Of a stretch of 11,921 nucleotides of DNA, positions 1 through 5,771 are shown one piece after another (positions within the stretch are counted from its first letter, which is position 1; the number at the start of each line of letters is the position of its first letter). The position numbers and the translations under genes are program-made. Source of the DNA: Legionella genomosp. 1. GTDB lineage: Bacteria; Pseudomonadota; Gammaproteobacteria; Legionellales; Legionellaceae. The notes below the pieces were generated by a model. It saw nothing but the letters and a program-made list of their open reading frames with translations, was not told where the DNA came from and did no database searches. Location: contig CAMAYA010000015.1 in NCBI GenBank assembly GCA_945862275.1, forward strand, positions 1-11,921, read 5' to 3'.

Positions 1-838
1 CCGCTCTTGCGGCATTGGCTTCGGCTAGTGCAATGACCTGTGCATCCCTGTCAGTACCACGCAATGACAAATGAACGGACTGCACGGCAAGCAACGCTGC
101 CGCGCGAGCCGCTTCCCACAATTCTGGTTGATGCTGTGTCCAATATTGAAGGGATTGATCCTGACGCAACAAGCCGGGTGCTATGCGGGCTGCCATCATC
201 GCCGCCTCAATCACTATCGTGCCTGAACCACAAAAAGGATCATGCAAGGGTGCACCCGCGGCAGCCAATTCAGGCCACTTGGCACGAATCAACATGGCGG
301 CGGCAATGTTCTCTTTTAAAGGGGCGGCACCTGCTTGGGTTCGATAACCCCGTTGATGCATGCTGTACCCGGTTAGATCCAAACTAACCGTCAAGGTGTC
401 GTGCTTCAAATGCGCATGCAGACGAATTTGTGGGTTTTCTCGATCAATATCAGGGCGCTCACCAGAGATCGTGCGAAAATGATCCACAATGGCATCTTTT
501 ACCAGTTGCGCACCAAACATTGAATTGCGAATTTCAAGTGATTCTCCGTGAAATTCAATGCCTAATGTTTTATCCGGAGAAAAGACCGACTCCCACGAAA
601 ACACATGACATAAGTTATAAAGTGTAGTCTGGTTCAGGGCCTCTCCACTGAATAAAATCAGCTGCACACGGTTTGCAAGCCGCGACCACAGGCAGAGATG
701 ATAAACCAGCGCTAAATCGGCCTTTCCATACACCCCTTGCGGGCTGACCCGAGTGACATTTAAACCCAATGTTTTGAGTTCGTCTTCCAAAAGATATTCT
801 AACCCTTTCGGGCAACTAACAAATAGTGAACAATTCAT
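1..838 (-). CDS. rlmL: 23S rRNA (guanine-N2) methyltransferase RlmL, N-terminal part, cut by window edge
   Basis: The 279 codons present read without a stop from ATG at 838 to the left edge. RlmL methylates G2445 of 23S rRNA during assembly of the large ribosomal subunit, using S-adenosylmethionine. Residues 1-60 match the RlmL start (SLF, GLE-LL--EL, LVY, WSRLANR). A THUMP RNA-binding region follows at about 45-155, with IRNSMFGAQLVKDAIVD at 103-119, very close to the E. coli protein. The Rossmann methyltransferase domain begins near 160 and shows motif I, DPFCGSGT, at 200-207. The start is supported by its ATGA overlap with the darP stop, which suggests translational coupling. The catalytic NPPY motif lies outside the window, as would a fused RlmK half, so it cannot be said whether this is the two-domain RlmKL form or a shorter one. 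The family call is firm. Confidence 0.93.
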   Translation of the reverse strand, partial: MNCSLFVSCPKGLEYLLEDELKTLGLNVTRVSPQGVYGKADLALVYHLCLWSRLANRVQLILFSGEALNQTTLYNLCHVFSWESVFSPDKTLGIEFHGESLEIRNSMFGAQLVKDAIVDHFRTISGERPDIDRENPQIRLHAHLKHDTLTVSLDLTGYSMHQRGYRTQAGAAPLKENIAAAMLIRAKWPELAAAGAPLHDPFCGSGTIVIEAAMMAARIAPGLLRQDQSLQYWTQHQPELWEAARAAALLAVQSVHLSLRGTDRDAQVIALAEANAARA

Positions 839-1311
839 TGTAAATAAGGCCTTAAATAGCGGAATAGCGCTTTACCCGCGCCGGTGTGTTTCTCTTTTGA
901 TTGCTCTTCAATGGCTTTTTTGATCAACTGTCGAAGTTGCTGCACATCTTCGGGCTGAAAAGCCGCTACGAACGCGGTTAAAGCCTCTTTCCCGCCACCA
1001 ATCAGGCGCTCACGCCAATCTTCAACCGCATGAAAATTTGCCGTTTGTGAACTGTCATCCGCCTGCAAATCGGCGTATGCGGCAATGATGGCATCGAAAT
1101 CGGCCGATCGCATCAACTTGCCAATCAATTGGGCTTGACGCTTGACGGCACCATGGCTTCTTAATAACTTGGCTTCCAGAATAGCGCGCCGAAGGGGGTC
1201 AGACAGTGGCAATTCATCTAATTTGCCAACACTCAACCCCACCAACTCAACGCCGATTTTTTTTAACGCCTCGGCGTCACGTTTTTTTTGTGATTTGCTT
1301 ATTTCGTCCAC
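835..1311 (-). CDS. darP: Ribosome biogenesis factor DarP (YjgA, DUF615 family)
   Basis: A 158-residue soluble, charged protein of the DUF615/YjgA family (E. coli about 183 residues). DarP associates with late precursors of the 50S subunit and assists their maturation. The family pattern is visible: SKSQKKRDAEALKKIG near the start, an LPL--PLRRAILEA segment, a QLIGKLMR segment at about 61-68, and a basic C-terminal region with KALFRYLRPYL at the end. The start is GTG at 1311, because the frame upstream reaches the stop of the transporter gene without an ATG; the ribosome binding site is weak. The gene begins 27 bases after the transporter stop and ends inside the rlmL start (ATGA). Its partner rlmL acts on the same subunit, so the pairing makes functional sense. 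Confidence 0.9.
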   Translation of the reverse strand: MDEISKSQKKRDAEALKKIGVELVGLSVGKLDELPLSDPLRRAILEAKLLRSHGAVKRQAQLIGKLMRSADFDAIIAAYADLQADDSSQTANFHAVEDWRERLIGGGKEALTAFVAAFQPEDVQQLRQLIKKAIEEQSKEKHTGAGKALFRYLRPYLQ

Positions 1312-1338
1312 GACCGGCCCAAATGCAATAAATTTGGA

Positions 1339-2244
1339 CTAATTATACCCGGTTACTGCGAGCATTGCATCTTTGTTTGCACCCTTAGAGCGCCAATAAG
1401 TCCTACTAATGGCAAAGAGGTTGTATGTGATAATCAAGAGCAACAAAGAGTGCAGCCAGGTAATCGTCATGTGATTAAACAGCAACACCGCGATCAAAAC
1501 CCCCAAACAACCGCCCATGCTTAAAATGAGTGTTTTTTTCAACGGGATTTTATCGTGTTTCAAAAAAGCTAGCGTGGTTAAGGGCTGCTGCATGGCACCT
1601 GCTGTCGTCATGATAGGGAACGCCACCATGGGCGATACGCCTAACAAAAACAACACGGCTTGCACCATCACAAATAAACCGATACCAACAGAGGTCAACA
1701 TGCCGCACACGACCATGCCGGTAAAACCAACCACCAATTTCCATGAATGCAGTGCGATGAGCTCCCCGCCAATGGGGAAAATATGGAACTGGCGACATAA
1801 CAGCAACCCAATCACCAGCGTAAAACAACACATCATGCTTAACCGGATGGATTGTTTACCCAAACGGCTCACCACACTGCCGCCGATTAGCCCGCCTAAG
1901 CATGTGCCGCCTACCAAGGTAATCAATGTAGTCAGGTCAACATCAATCAGCTGCATAAAAAAAATCGATTCAATCACACCAGGAATCACCTGTGCGCCAT
2001 TATTCATGGCCGGCAACTCTTCATCGTGAAAAGTGCCTAATAATTCAGCCAGTGCAATATTCACAGCAAAACTGCCCATGCCCAATGTATCGGAAATAAA
2101 CGCAACCACACCACTGCCTAAGAGCTTGCAGTAATCCATGGTGGATAAAGATACCGCCGGTTGCTTCTTCAGCTGATAAAACATGACTGCCACGCAAAAT
2201 AGGCTTAAGAGCAATATCATGATGATAATCAAAGTGATGGCCAT
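1339..2244 (-). CDS. TSUP (TauE/SafE) family membrane transporter
   Basis: A 301-residue integral inner-membrane protein with about eight hydrophobic segments (roughly 1-24, 40-68, 87-101, 106-124, 135-150, 169-202, 207-225 and 237-280). The two-fold repeat typical of the TauE/SafE (TSUP) family can be seen: a glycine-rich helix SDTLGMGSFAVNIALAE at 51-67 is echoed by GMLTSVGIGLF at 181-191 and SPMVAFPIMTTAG at 204-216. Members export or import small anions such as sulfite, sulfoacetate or other organosulfur compounds; the substrate here cannot be read from sequence. ATG at 2244 is preceded by a GGAAGG Shine-Dalgarno, and a good promoter lies just upstream, so this gene probably heads a unit with darP and rlmL. 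No cytoplasmic partner enzyme suggests a sulfur pathway. Confidence 0.82.
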   Translation of the reverse strand: MAITLIIIMILLLSLFCVAVMFYQLKKQPAVSLSTMDYCKLLGSGVVAFISDTLGMGSFAVNIALAELLGTFHDEELPAMNNGAQVIPGVIESIFFMQLIDVDLTTLITLVGGTCLGGLIGGSVVSRLGKQSIRLSMMCCFTLVIGLLLCRQFHIFPIGGELIALHSWKLVVGFTGMVVCGMLTSVGIGLFVMVQAVLFLLGVSPMVAFPIMTTAGAMQQPLTTLAFLKHDKIPLKKTLILSMGGCLGVLIAVLLFNHMTITWLHSLLLLIITYNLFAISRTYWRSKGANKDAMLAVTGYN

Positions 2245-2275
2245 GAAATCCTTCCATTTAGCTCAAAATTAAGAC

Positions 2276-2305
2276 ATTTTACCAGAAAACGGACTCTATA
2301 TGCAA
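2276..2305 (-). promoter_or_regulatory. Candidate sigma70 promoter for the TSUP-darP-rlmL unit
   Basis: On the minus strand, TTGCAT (2305-2300) and TAAAAT (2281-2276) are separated by 18 bases, and a TGG triplet directly precedes the -10, giving an extended -10. The predicted transcript would start near 2269 and leave a leader of about 25 bases containing the GGAAGG ribosome binding site. The -35 overlaps the stop of the OTU-like gene. Confidence 0.5.
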
Positions 2306-2306
2306 G

Positions 2307-2828
2307 CTAAATCATCTGAGCAGTCTTTTGGTCTCCTGCCGCGATTGACGGATGTTTTAATGCATCAATAATGGACTGCACAGAATGCCCTGGAGCCAAC
2401 TGCATCCCGGAATAATGGGCTCCTTCGCGGTAGACGAAAATCGGCTCACGCATGGTTAAATATCTCTCGCCATGCATGCATTCAATATGAGGCGTTGTAG
2501 TGTGTTCCCTCATGGCTATCACCATGATTGTTTTAGACAGCGTTTCTGCTAGCGCCTGGATATGAATAGCACCCACGCTTAAATTTTGATGTGTCGAATG
2601 TTTTAGATCAAAATATTTAAACTGACATACATGCGTCATTAATTCCGCAGGATTACCATATAAACCCACTTTATAATCGCTGAGATGCATTTCAATATAG
2701 CGCGCTATAATCGAACGCAATGTTGGGATATCGGTAACCGCCGTCAGGATTTTTGATGCATTAAATGCTGCAAAAAAACTATTATCGTTCTTAGGTATAG
2801 GGATGTAGTTCAAACCATGAATTTGCAT
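2307..2828 (-). CDS. OTU-like cysteine protease fold protein with Ser at the expected catalytic Cys position
   Basis: A 173-residue soluble protein with no signal peptide or membrane segment. Its layout resembles ovarian-tumour (OTU) proteases/deubiquitinases. The nucleophile loop normally reads GDGNCFF; here KNDNSFFAAF at 13-22 keeps N and FF but has Ser17 for Cys and Asn14 for the Asp. LRSIIARYI at 37-45 matches the helix after it, AIHIQALAETLSKTIMVIA at 87-105 matches the OTU core helix and strand, and PIFVYREGAHYSGM at 129-142 carries the His138-Tyr pair of the catalytic His region. Hydrolysis by the usual thiol mechanism is therefore doubtful. ATG at 2828 follows AGAGGG at 2847-2842, a somewhat long spacing. 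An in-frame ATG at 2882 would add 18 residues but would reach almost to the rsmA start. GC is about 42%, lower than its neighbours, hinting at acquisition. OTU proteins in Legionella are host-directed effectors; that role here is only a possibility. Confidence 0.6.
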   Translation of the reverse strand: MQIHGLNYIPIPKNDNSFFAAFNASKILTAVTDIPTLRSIIARYIEMHLSDYKVGLYGNPAELMTHVCQFKYFDLKHSTHQNLSVGAIHIQALAETLSKTIMVIAMREHTTTPHIECMHGERYLTMREPIFVYREGAHYSGMQLAPGHSVQSIIDALKHPSIAAGDQKTAQMI

Positions 2829-2848
2829 GAATATATGATAACCCTCTA

Positions 2849-2857
2849 TGCGATAAT
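2849..2857 (+). promoter_or_regulatory. Candidate extended -10 promoter for rsmA
   Basis: TGC directly followed by GATAAT resembles an extended -10 element, about 46 bases before the rsmA ATG. No convincing -35 is present at the right distance, which is common for extended -10 promoters. The call rests on pattern alone. Confidence 0.35.
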
Positions 2858-2882
2858 ACTGTAATATTGCAGTTAATAACAA
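2853..2882 (-). promoter_or_regulatory. Candidate promoter for the OTU-like gene
   Basis: On the minus strand, TTGTTA (2882-2877) and TATTAT (2858-2853) are spaced by 18 bases. The predicted start of transcription, near 2846, would fall at the AGAGGG ribosome binding site, giving a very short leader. The -10 lies on the same bases as the candidate -10 of rsmA on the other strand. Confidence 0.35.
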
Positions 2883-2902
2883 CCATTAATACAGGTATCC
2901 CC

Positions 2903-3682
2903 ATGGCACACCGCCCACGTAAACGATTTGGTCAGAACTTCTTACAAGTCAAACACATCATTGATAACATCATTCGCTCCTTGAATTTGCAGCCGAGCGA
3001 TAACGTGTTGGAAATCGGTCCCGGTCTTGGCGCGTTAACAGAACCTCTACTACGAGAGTTAGACACGTTGACGGCGATTGAAATCGATAGAGATTTGCAA
3101 GCGCATTTGGCCGCAATGCCGCAAGCTCTCGGTAAATTAACGCTGGTGGACGCAGACGCGTTGACGGTTGATTACAGTCAATTTGGTAAGGATCTGCGGG
3201 TCATTGGTAATTTGCCCTACAATATTTCCACACCCTTGTTATTGCATCTACTGCACTTTGCGCCCTATATCGACGACATGCATTTTATGCTGCAAAAGGA
3301 AGTGGTTGAACGGTTATCTGCGGGCCCTGGCAGCAAGTCATATGGGCGCCTGAGTGTCATGCTGCAATATTACTGCGATGTAGAACATTTGTTTAACGTG
3401 CCACCGGAAGCGTTTCACCCCGCGCCCAAAGTGGACTCGGCCGTGGTGCGCTTAACACCGCATCTCATTTCACCCTATCCCTTTGTGGCATTTGTCGATC
3501 TAGAACAATTAGTGGCACGCGCCTTCTCTATGCGCCGTAAGACATTGGCCAATAATTTAAAACCTGAGATCAGTGCGGCAGAATTAACGGCTCTTGGAAT
3601 AGATCCCGGCTTGCGGCCGGAGCAAATCAGTGTTGTGGATTATGTTCGCTTGGCCATTTATCAGGTCGAGCAACTCGCTTGA
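2903..3682 (+). CDS. rsmA: 16S rRNA dimethyladenosine transferase RsmA (KsgA)
   Basis: 259 residues (E. coli 273). RsmA dimethylates A1518 and A1519 in helix 45 of 16S rRNA late in 30S assembly, using S-adenosylmethionine. Visible motifs are KRFGQNFL at 7-14; SAM-binding motif I, LEIGPGLGAL, at 36-45; the acidic Glu60 of motif II; DADAL at 83-87; the catalytic NLPY at 103-106; FHPAPKVDS at 171-179; and the C-terminal helical region FSMRRKTLANNL at 208-219. ATG at 2903 is chosen over an in-frame ATG at 2867 because family members start a few residues before KRFGQNFL and AGG lies 7 bases upstream of it. The 3' end overlaps the convergent small exported protein by 22 bases. In many gammaproteobacteria rsmA is followed by apaG and apaH; here apaH is over 3 kb away and no apaG is seen. 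Confidence 0.97.
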   Translation: MAHRPRKRFGQNFLQVKHIIDNIIRSLNLQPSDNVLEIGPGLGALTEPLLRELDTLTAIEIDRDLQAHLAAMPQALGKLTLVDADALTVDYSQFGKDLRVIGNLPYNISTPLLLHLLHFAPYIDDMHFMLQKEVVERLSAGPGSKSYGRLSVMLQYYCDVEHLFNVPPEAFHPAPKVDSAVVRLTPHLISPYPFVAFVDLEQLVARAFSMRRKTLANNLKPEISAAELTALGIDPGLRPEQISVVDYVRLAIYQVEQLA

Positions 3683-4017
3683 ATCGGATCGGTGCCCATG
3701 TTTTGTAAAGTAACCCGGGTACCCGCCTCAGCACTGACGGCTATGGTATCATGATCGTGGACGACCACCGACATCACCTGACCAATGCTTAAATTCCGAC
3801 CATTCACAGCGCCTTTGTGATCCAATACGCTGACTACAATTTTATTTTGTGCTTTCGTTTGTATCGTACAAGTGGCATTTAACGTCCAAAGGGTATGGTT
3901 GGTTATTACTTTTGAAGCATTAGGGGCTAAATTCACGTCCATGTGCTGTGCATGGGCATTGGAACACATGAAGATAGCCAAGAACGTTAACGCGGTTATA
4001 CTGAAATAATTCGGCAT
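3661..4017 (-). CDS. Small exported protein of unknown function
   Basis: 118 residues. I do not recognise the family. Residues 1-23 look like a Sec signal peptide: a short start, the hydrophobic core FSITALTFLAIFMCS, and a signal peptidase I site AHA before Gln24. The mature part, about 95 residues, is rich in Val, Thr, Asn and beta-branched residues in alternating runs, suggesting a small beta sandwich. It contains two cysteines, Cys50 (NATCTIQ) and Cys116 (third from the end), which could form a disulfide in the periplasm or outside the cell. ATG at 4017 is preferred to an in-frame ATG at 4041 because AAGGA lies 7 bases upstream and the signal peptide then has normal length. The 3' end overlaps rsmA by 22 bases on the opposite strand. 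A candidate TATAAT lies at 4056-4051. Confidence 0.75.
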   Translation of the reverse strand: MPNYFSITALTFLAIFMCSNAHAQHMDVNLAPNASKVITNHTLWTLNATCTIQTKAQNKIVVSVLDHKGAVNGRNLSIGQVMSVVVHDHDTIAVSAEAGTRVTLQNMGTDPIQASCST

Positions 4018-4050
4018 GCATAAATCCTTAACACAAGACAATGTGCGCTA

Positions 4051-4056
4051 ATTATA
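4051..4056 (-). promoter_or_regulatory. Candidate -10 element for the small exported protein gene
   Basis: On the minus strand these bases read TATAAT, 34 bases before the ATG at 4017. No good -35 was found at the usual distance upstream. The surrounding AT-rich stretch (4051-4070) is also the only place for a promoter of the divergent VTT gene. Confidence 0.35.
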
Positions 4057-4087
4057 TTCTATTTGGATTAAGGGGGTATTAAGTGGT

Positions 4088-4627
4088 ATGAAATCAATCC
4101 GTTGGTCTCTTGGCATTGCCATGGTGATGATGAGCGCCTATATTTTTCAGCAGAACTTACAAAGCGTTATTCACTGGGTGGATACAGCCGGCATTATGGC
4201 ACCCCTTTTGTTTTTAATATTGCATTGCATAACCAGCGTGCTATGCCTTCCTACCGTGCTACTCGTCCTGGCGGGCGGCGTGCTCTTTGGTCCCGTTTCC
4301 GGCTGTGCGCTCAATTTATTGGGTGCAACACTAGGTGCTGCGTGCGGATTTTGCATCAGCCGTCATTTATTTCCAGGCGTGTTCACCGCCAAAGAGAATA
4401 CTCGTATGCATGCTTTGGTCACGCGGGTTGAGCGGCAAGGGTGGAAATCCGTCGCTTTCCTCCGATTCGCGCCCGTTCCCTATAATACGGTGAACTATGC
4501 TTTGGGCGTCACCAGCATAAAATTCAGTCATTTTATAATGACGACCATGATTTGTTTAGTGCCGAATAAAATCGTGGTCACCTATTGCGGCTACGCGGGA
4601 ATCAAATTATTTGGTCTGGTTCATTGA
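4088..4627 (+). CDS. TVP38/TMEM64 (VTT domain, DedA-superfamily) membrane protein
   Basis: A 179-residue inner-membrane protein, somewhat shorter than the 200-240 residues common in the family. Hydrophobic segments lie at about 5-20, 36-52, 54-92 (with re-entrant character), 121-140 and 146-165. The VTT signature is visible: CLPTVLLVLAGGVLFGP at 53-69, NLLGATLGAACGFCISR at 76-92, and FLRFAPVPYNTVNYALG at 124-140 followed by TSIKFSHF at 142-149. The Arg, the Pro-Pro-Asn pattern and the NYALG element are family hallmarks. Relatives in bacteria and eukaryotes include lipid scramblases and proteins that recycle carrier lipids or support membrane homeostasis; the specific role here is unknown. ATG at 4088 is preceded by AGGGGG at 4071-4076, a slightly long spacing. 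The gene is convergent with truD, with 63 bases between the stops and no obvious terminator. Confidence 0.85.
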   Translation: MKSIRWSLGIAMVMMSAYIFQQNLQSVIHWVDTAGIMAPLLFLILHCITSVLCLPTVLLVLAGGVLFGPVSGCALNLLGATLGAACGFCISRHLFPGVFTAKENTRMHALVTRVERQGWKSVAFLRFAPVPYNTVNYALGVTSIKFSHFIMTTMICLVPNKIVVTYCGYAGIKLFGLVH

Positions 4628-4690
4628 GTCTAAAACACCGTCATGATATCACCCTCCGTTGGCAAAGAAACCAGCTTAAGCATGATGATA

Positions 4691-5713
4691 CTATCTGGCT
4701 TCTATCAACTGACGCAGCACACTCGTTGCATACGAGCCGGCTGTTAATTCAAATGAGACCATCAAGTTAGACGCCTGCCAGCGCCAAGCAAGCTGGTTCG
4801 CAAATAACACATGCGCGCGATACGCGCGTTCGAGCCCATGCTGTTCCAGCGCGTCGCACAGGGCTTCCAATCCATCCAGCCCTTGTTGCTGGATGATAAG
4901 CGCTTCTGCTCTTACCCGTGATTCGCCAATCCCCCACAACAAGGAAGCAGGCGATGCGTCTTGACGGGCCACGCGTGCATGCAGCGCTTCATCAGGACGC
5001 TCGACTGAAAAAATACTGTGCGTTCCTGCCAGTTGCATCACATCACCTGACAAGGCCTTATCCCAGGTTTCATGCGCAACACGCGCGGATAGAATACGGT
5101 TGAATAGAAAAGAACGGGCTGCCGAATAATAAATGCCACGCAAAAATCGGTCTTTGACACGCCGCCCATGCAACAGCATGTCCACGGCCTTCACCATGTT
5201 TTGTCCTTGATGTCCAAAGCGCTGCGGGCCGAAGTAATTGGGAACGCCACCCGCCTTGATGCGCTGCAAACGCATCTCCACCGTTTCGCTGTCGTGCACG
5301 TCGCGCAAAACCAACTGAAATCGATTGCCTGAGAGCCCACCTGTTTTCAATTTTTTTAGATGACGGCCGCTGTCGACCACACGCCATCCTTCGCCGTGAA
5401 GTGCATGTACGCCAGGGATGTTTTCACCCGGACAATGCACCGACAACCATTGCGTCGTGAGCGCCTGCCTGTCTTTCAATCCGGCATATGAGATTTGTTT
5501 TACTGGTTTTCCCACAGCGCGCGCCACGCGTACAACCAGCTCCTCTGTGTTTAATCCTCTTTTTTCAATGCGTAGAAACTGGTGCTCGCCCTCGCCCGAT
5601 AATGCAAACCCCAAGACCTCATCTACAACAAAATCATCCGCTGAGGCTTTAAATACACCGGTTGACAGGGGTTTTCCATAGGCGTAGGCCAATTCATTCA
5701 CGTCAAATATCAT
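4691..5713 (-). CDS. truD: tRNA pseudouridine(13) synthase TruD
   Basis: 340 residues (E. coli 349). TruD converts U13 of certain tRNAs, notably tRNA-Glu, to pseudouridine. The catalytic motif YAGLKDRQALTTQW at 76-89 contains the nucleophile Asp81. GGVPNYFGPQRFG at 155-167 is the strongly conserved second motif, followed by the inserted TRUD domain (about 155-305). FELTAGSYATSVLRQL at 321-336 matches the conserved C-terminus. The early residues VDEVLGF and GEHQFLRIEKRGLNTEELV also fit. ATG at 5713 gives the normal family start; the ribosome binding site (GAGA) is weak. In E. coli truD sits with ispD, ispF and surE. Here it stands alone and diverges from the relaxase-like gene, with only 58 bases between start codons. 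Confidence 0.96.
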   Translation of the reverse strand: MIFDVNELAYAYGKPLSTGVFKASADDFVVDEVLGFALSGEGEHQFLRIEKRGLNTEELVVRVARAVGKPVKQISYAGLKDRQALTTQWLSVHCPGENIPGVHALHGEGWRVVDSGRHLKKLKTGGLSGNRFQLVLRDVHDSETVEMRLQRIKAGGVPNYFGPQRFGHQGQNMVKAVDMLLHGRRVKDRFLRGIYYSAARSFLFNRILSARVAHETWDKALSGDVMQLAGTHSIFSVERPDEALHARVARQDASPASLLWGIGESRVRAEALIIQQQGLDGLEALCDALEQHGLERAYRAHVLFANQLAWRWQASNLMVSFELTAGSYATSVLRQLIEAR

Positions 5714-5728
5714 TCAGTCTCATTTGGA

Positions 5729-5737
5729 TGGTATAAT
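5729..5737 (+). promoter_or_regulatory. Extended -10 promoter for the relaxase-like gene and apaH
   Basis: TGG followed by a perfect TATAAT (5732-5737) forms a strong extended -10. Transcription would start near 5744, giving a leader of about 28 bases that carries the AAAGGAG ribosome binding site (5759-5765). No good -35 is present. Confidence 0.6.
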
Positions 5738-5748
5738 GTAAAAAAAGG

Positions 5749-5754
5749 ATTATA
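5749..5754 (-). promoter_or_regulatory. Candidate -10 element for truD
   Basis: The minus strand reads TATAAT here, which would start a truD transcript near 5742 with a leader of about 29 bases. The -35 region is poor. It faces the plus-strand -10 at 5732-5737, so the two promoters occupy the same DNA and probably exclude each other. Confidence 0.4.
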
Positions 5755-5771
5755 CGCGAAAGGAGCTCATC

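Noticed and set aside
40..387. Plus-strand open frame of 115 codons at the left edge
   Set aside because: It is antisense to rlmL, whose minus-strand reading gives a full match to the RlmL THUMP and methyltransferase pattern. The plus-strand product has no recognisable features.
1517..2029. Plus-strand open frame of 170 codons
   Set aside because: It lies wholly antisense to the TSUP transporter and its Cys/Met/Pro-rich composition reflects the complement of codons for hydrophobic residues.
4585..4770. Plus-strand open frame bridging the VTT gene and truD
   Set aside because: It starts inside the VTT gene in another frame and runs antisense into the conserved truD C-terminus; no support as a gene.
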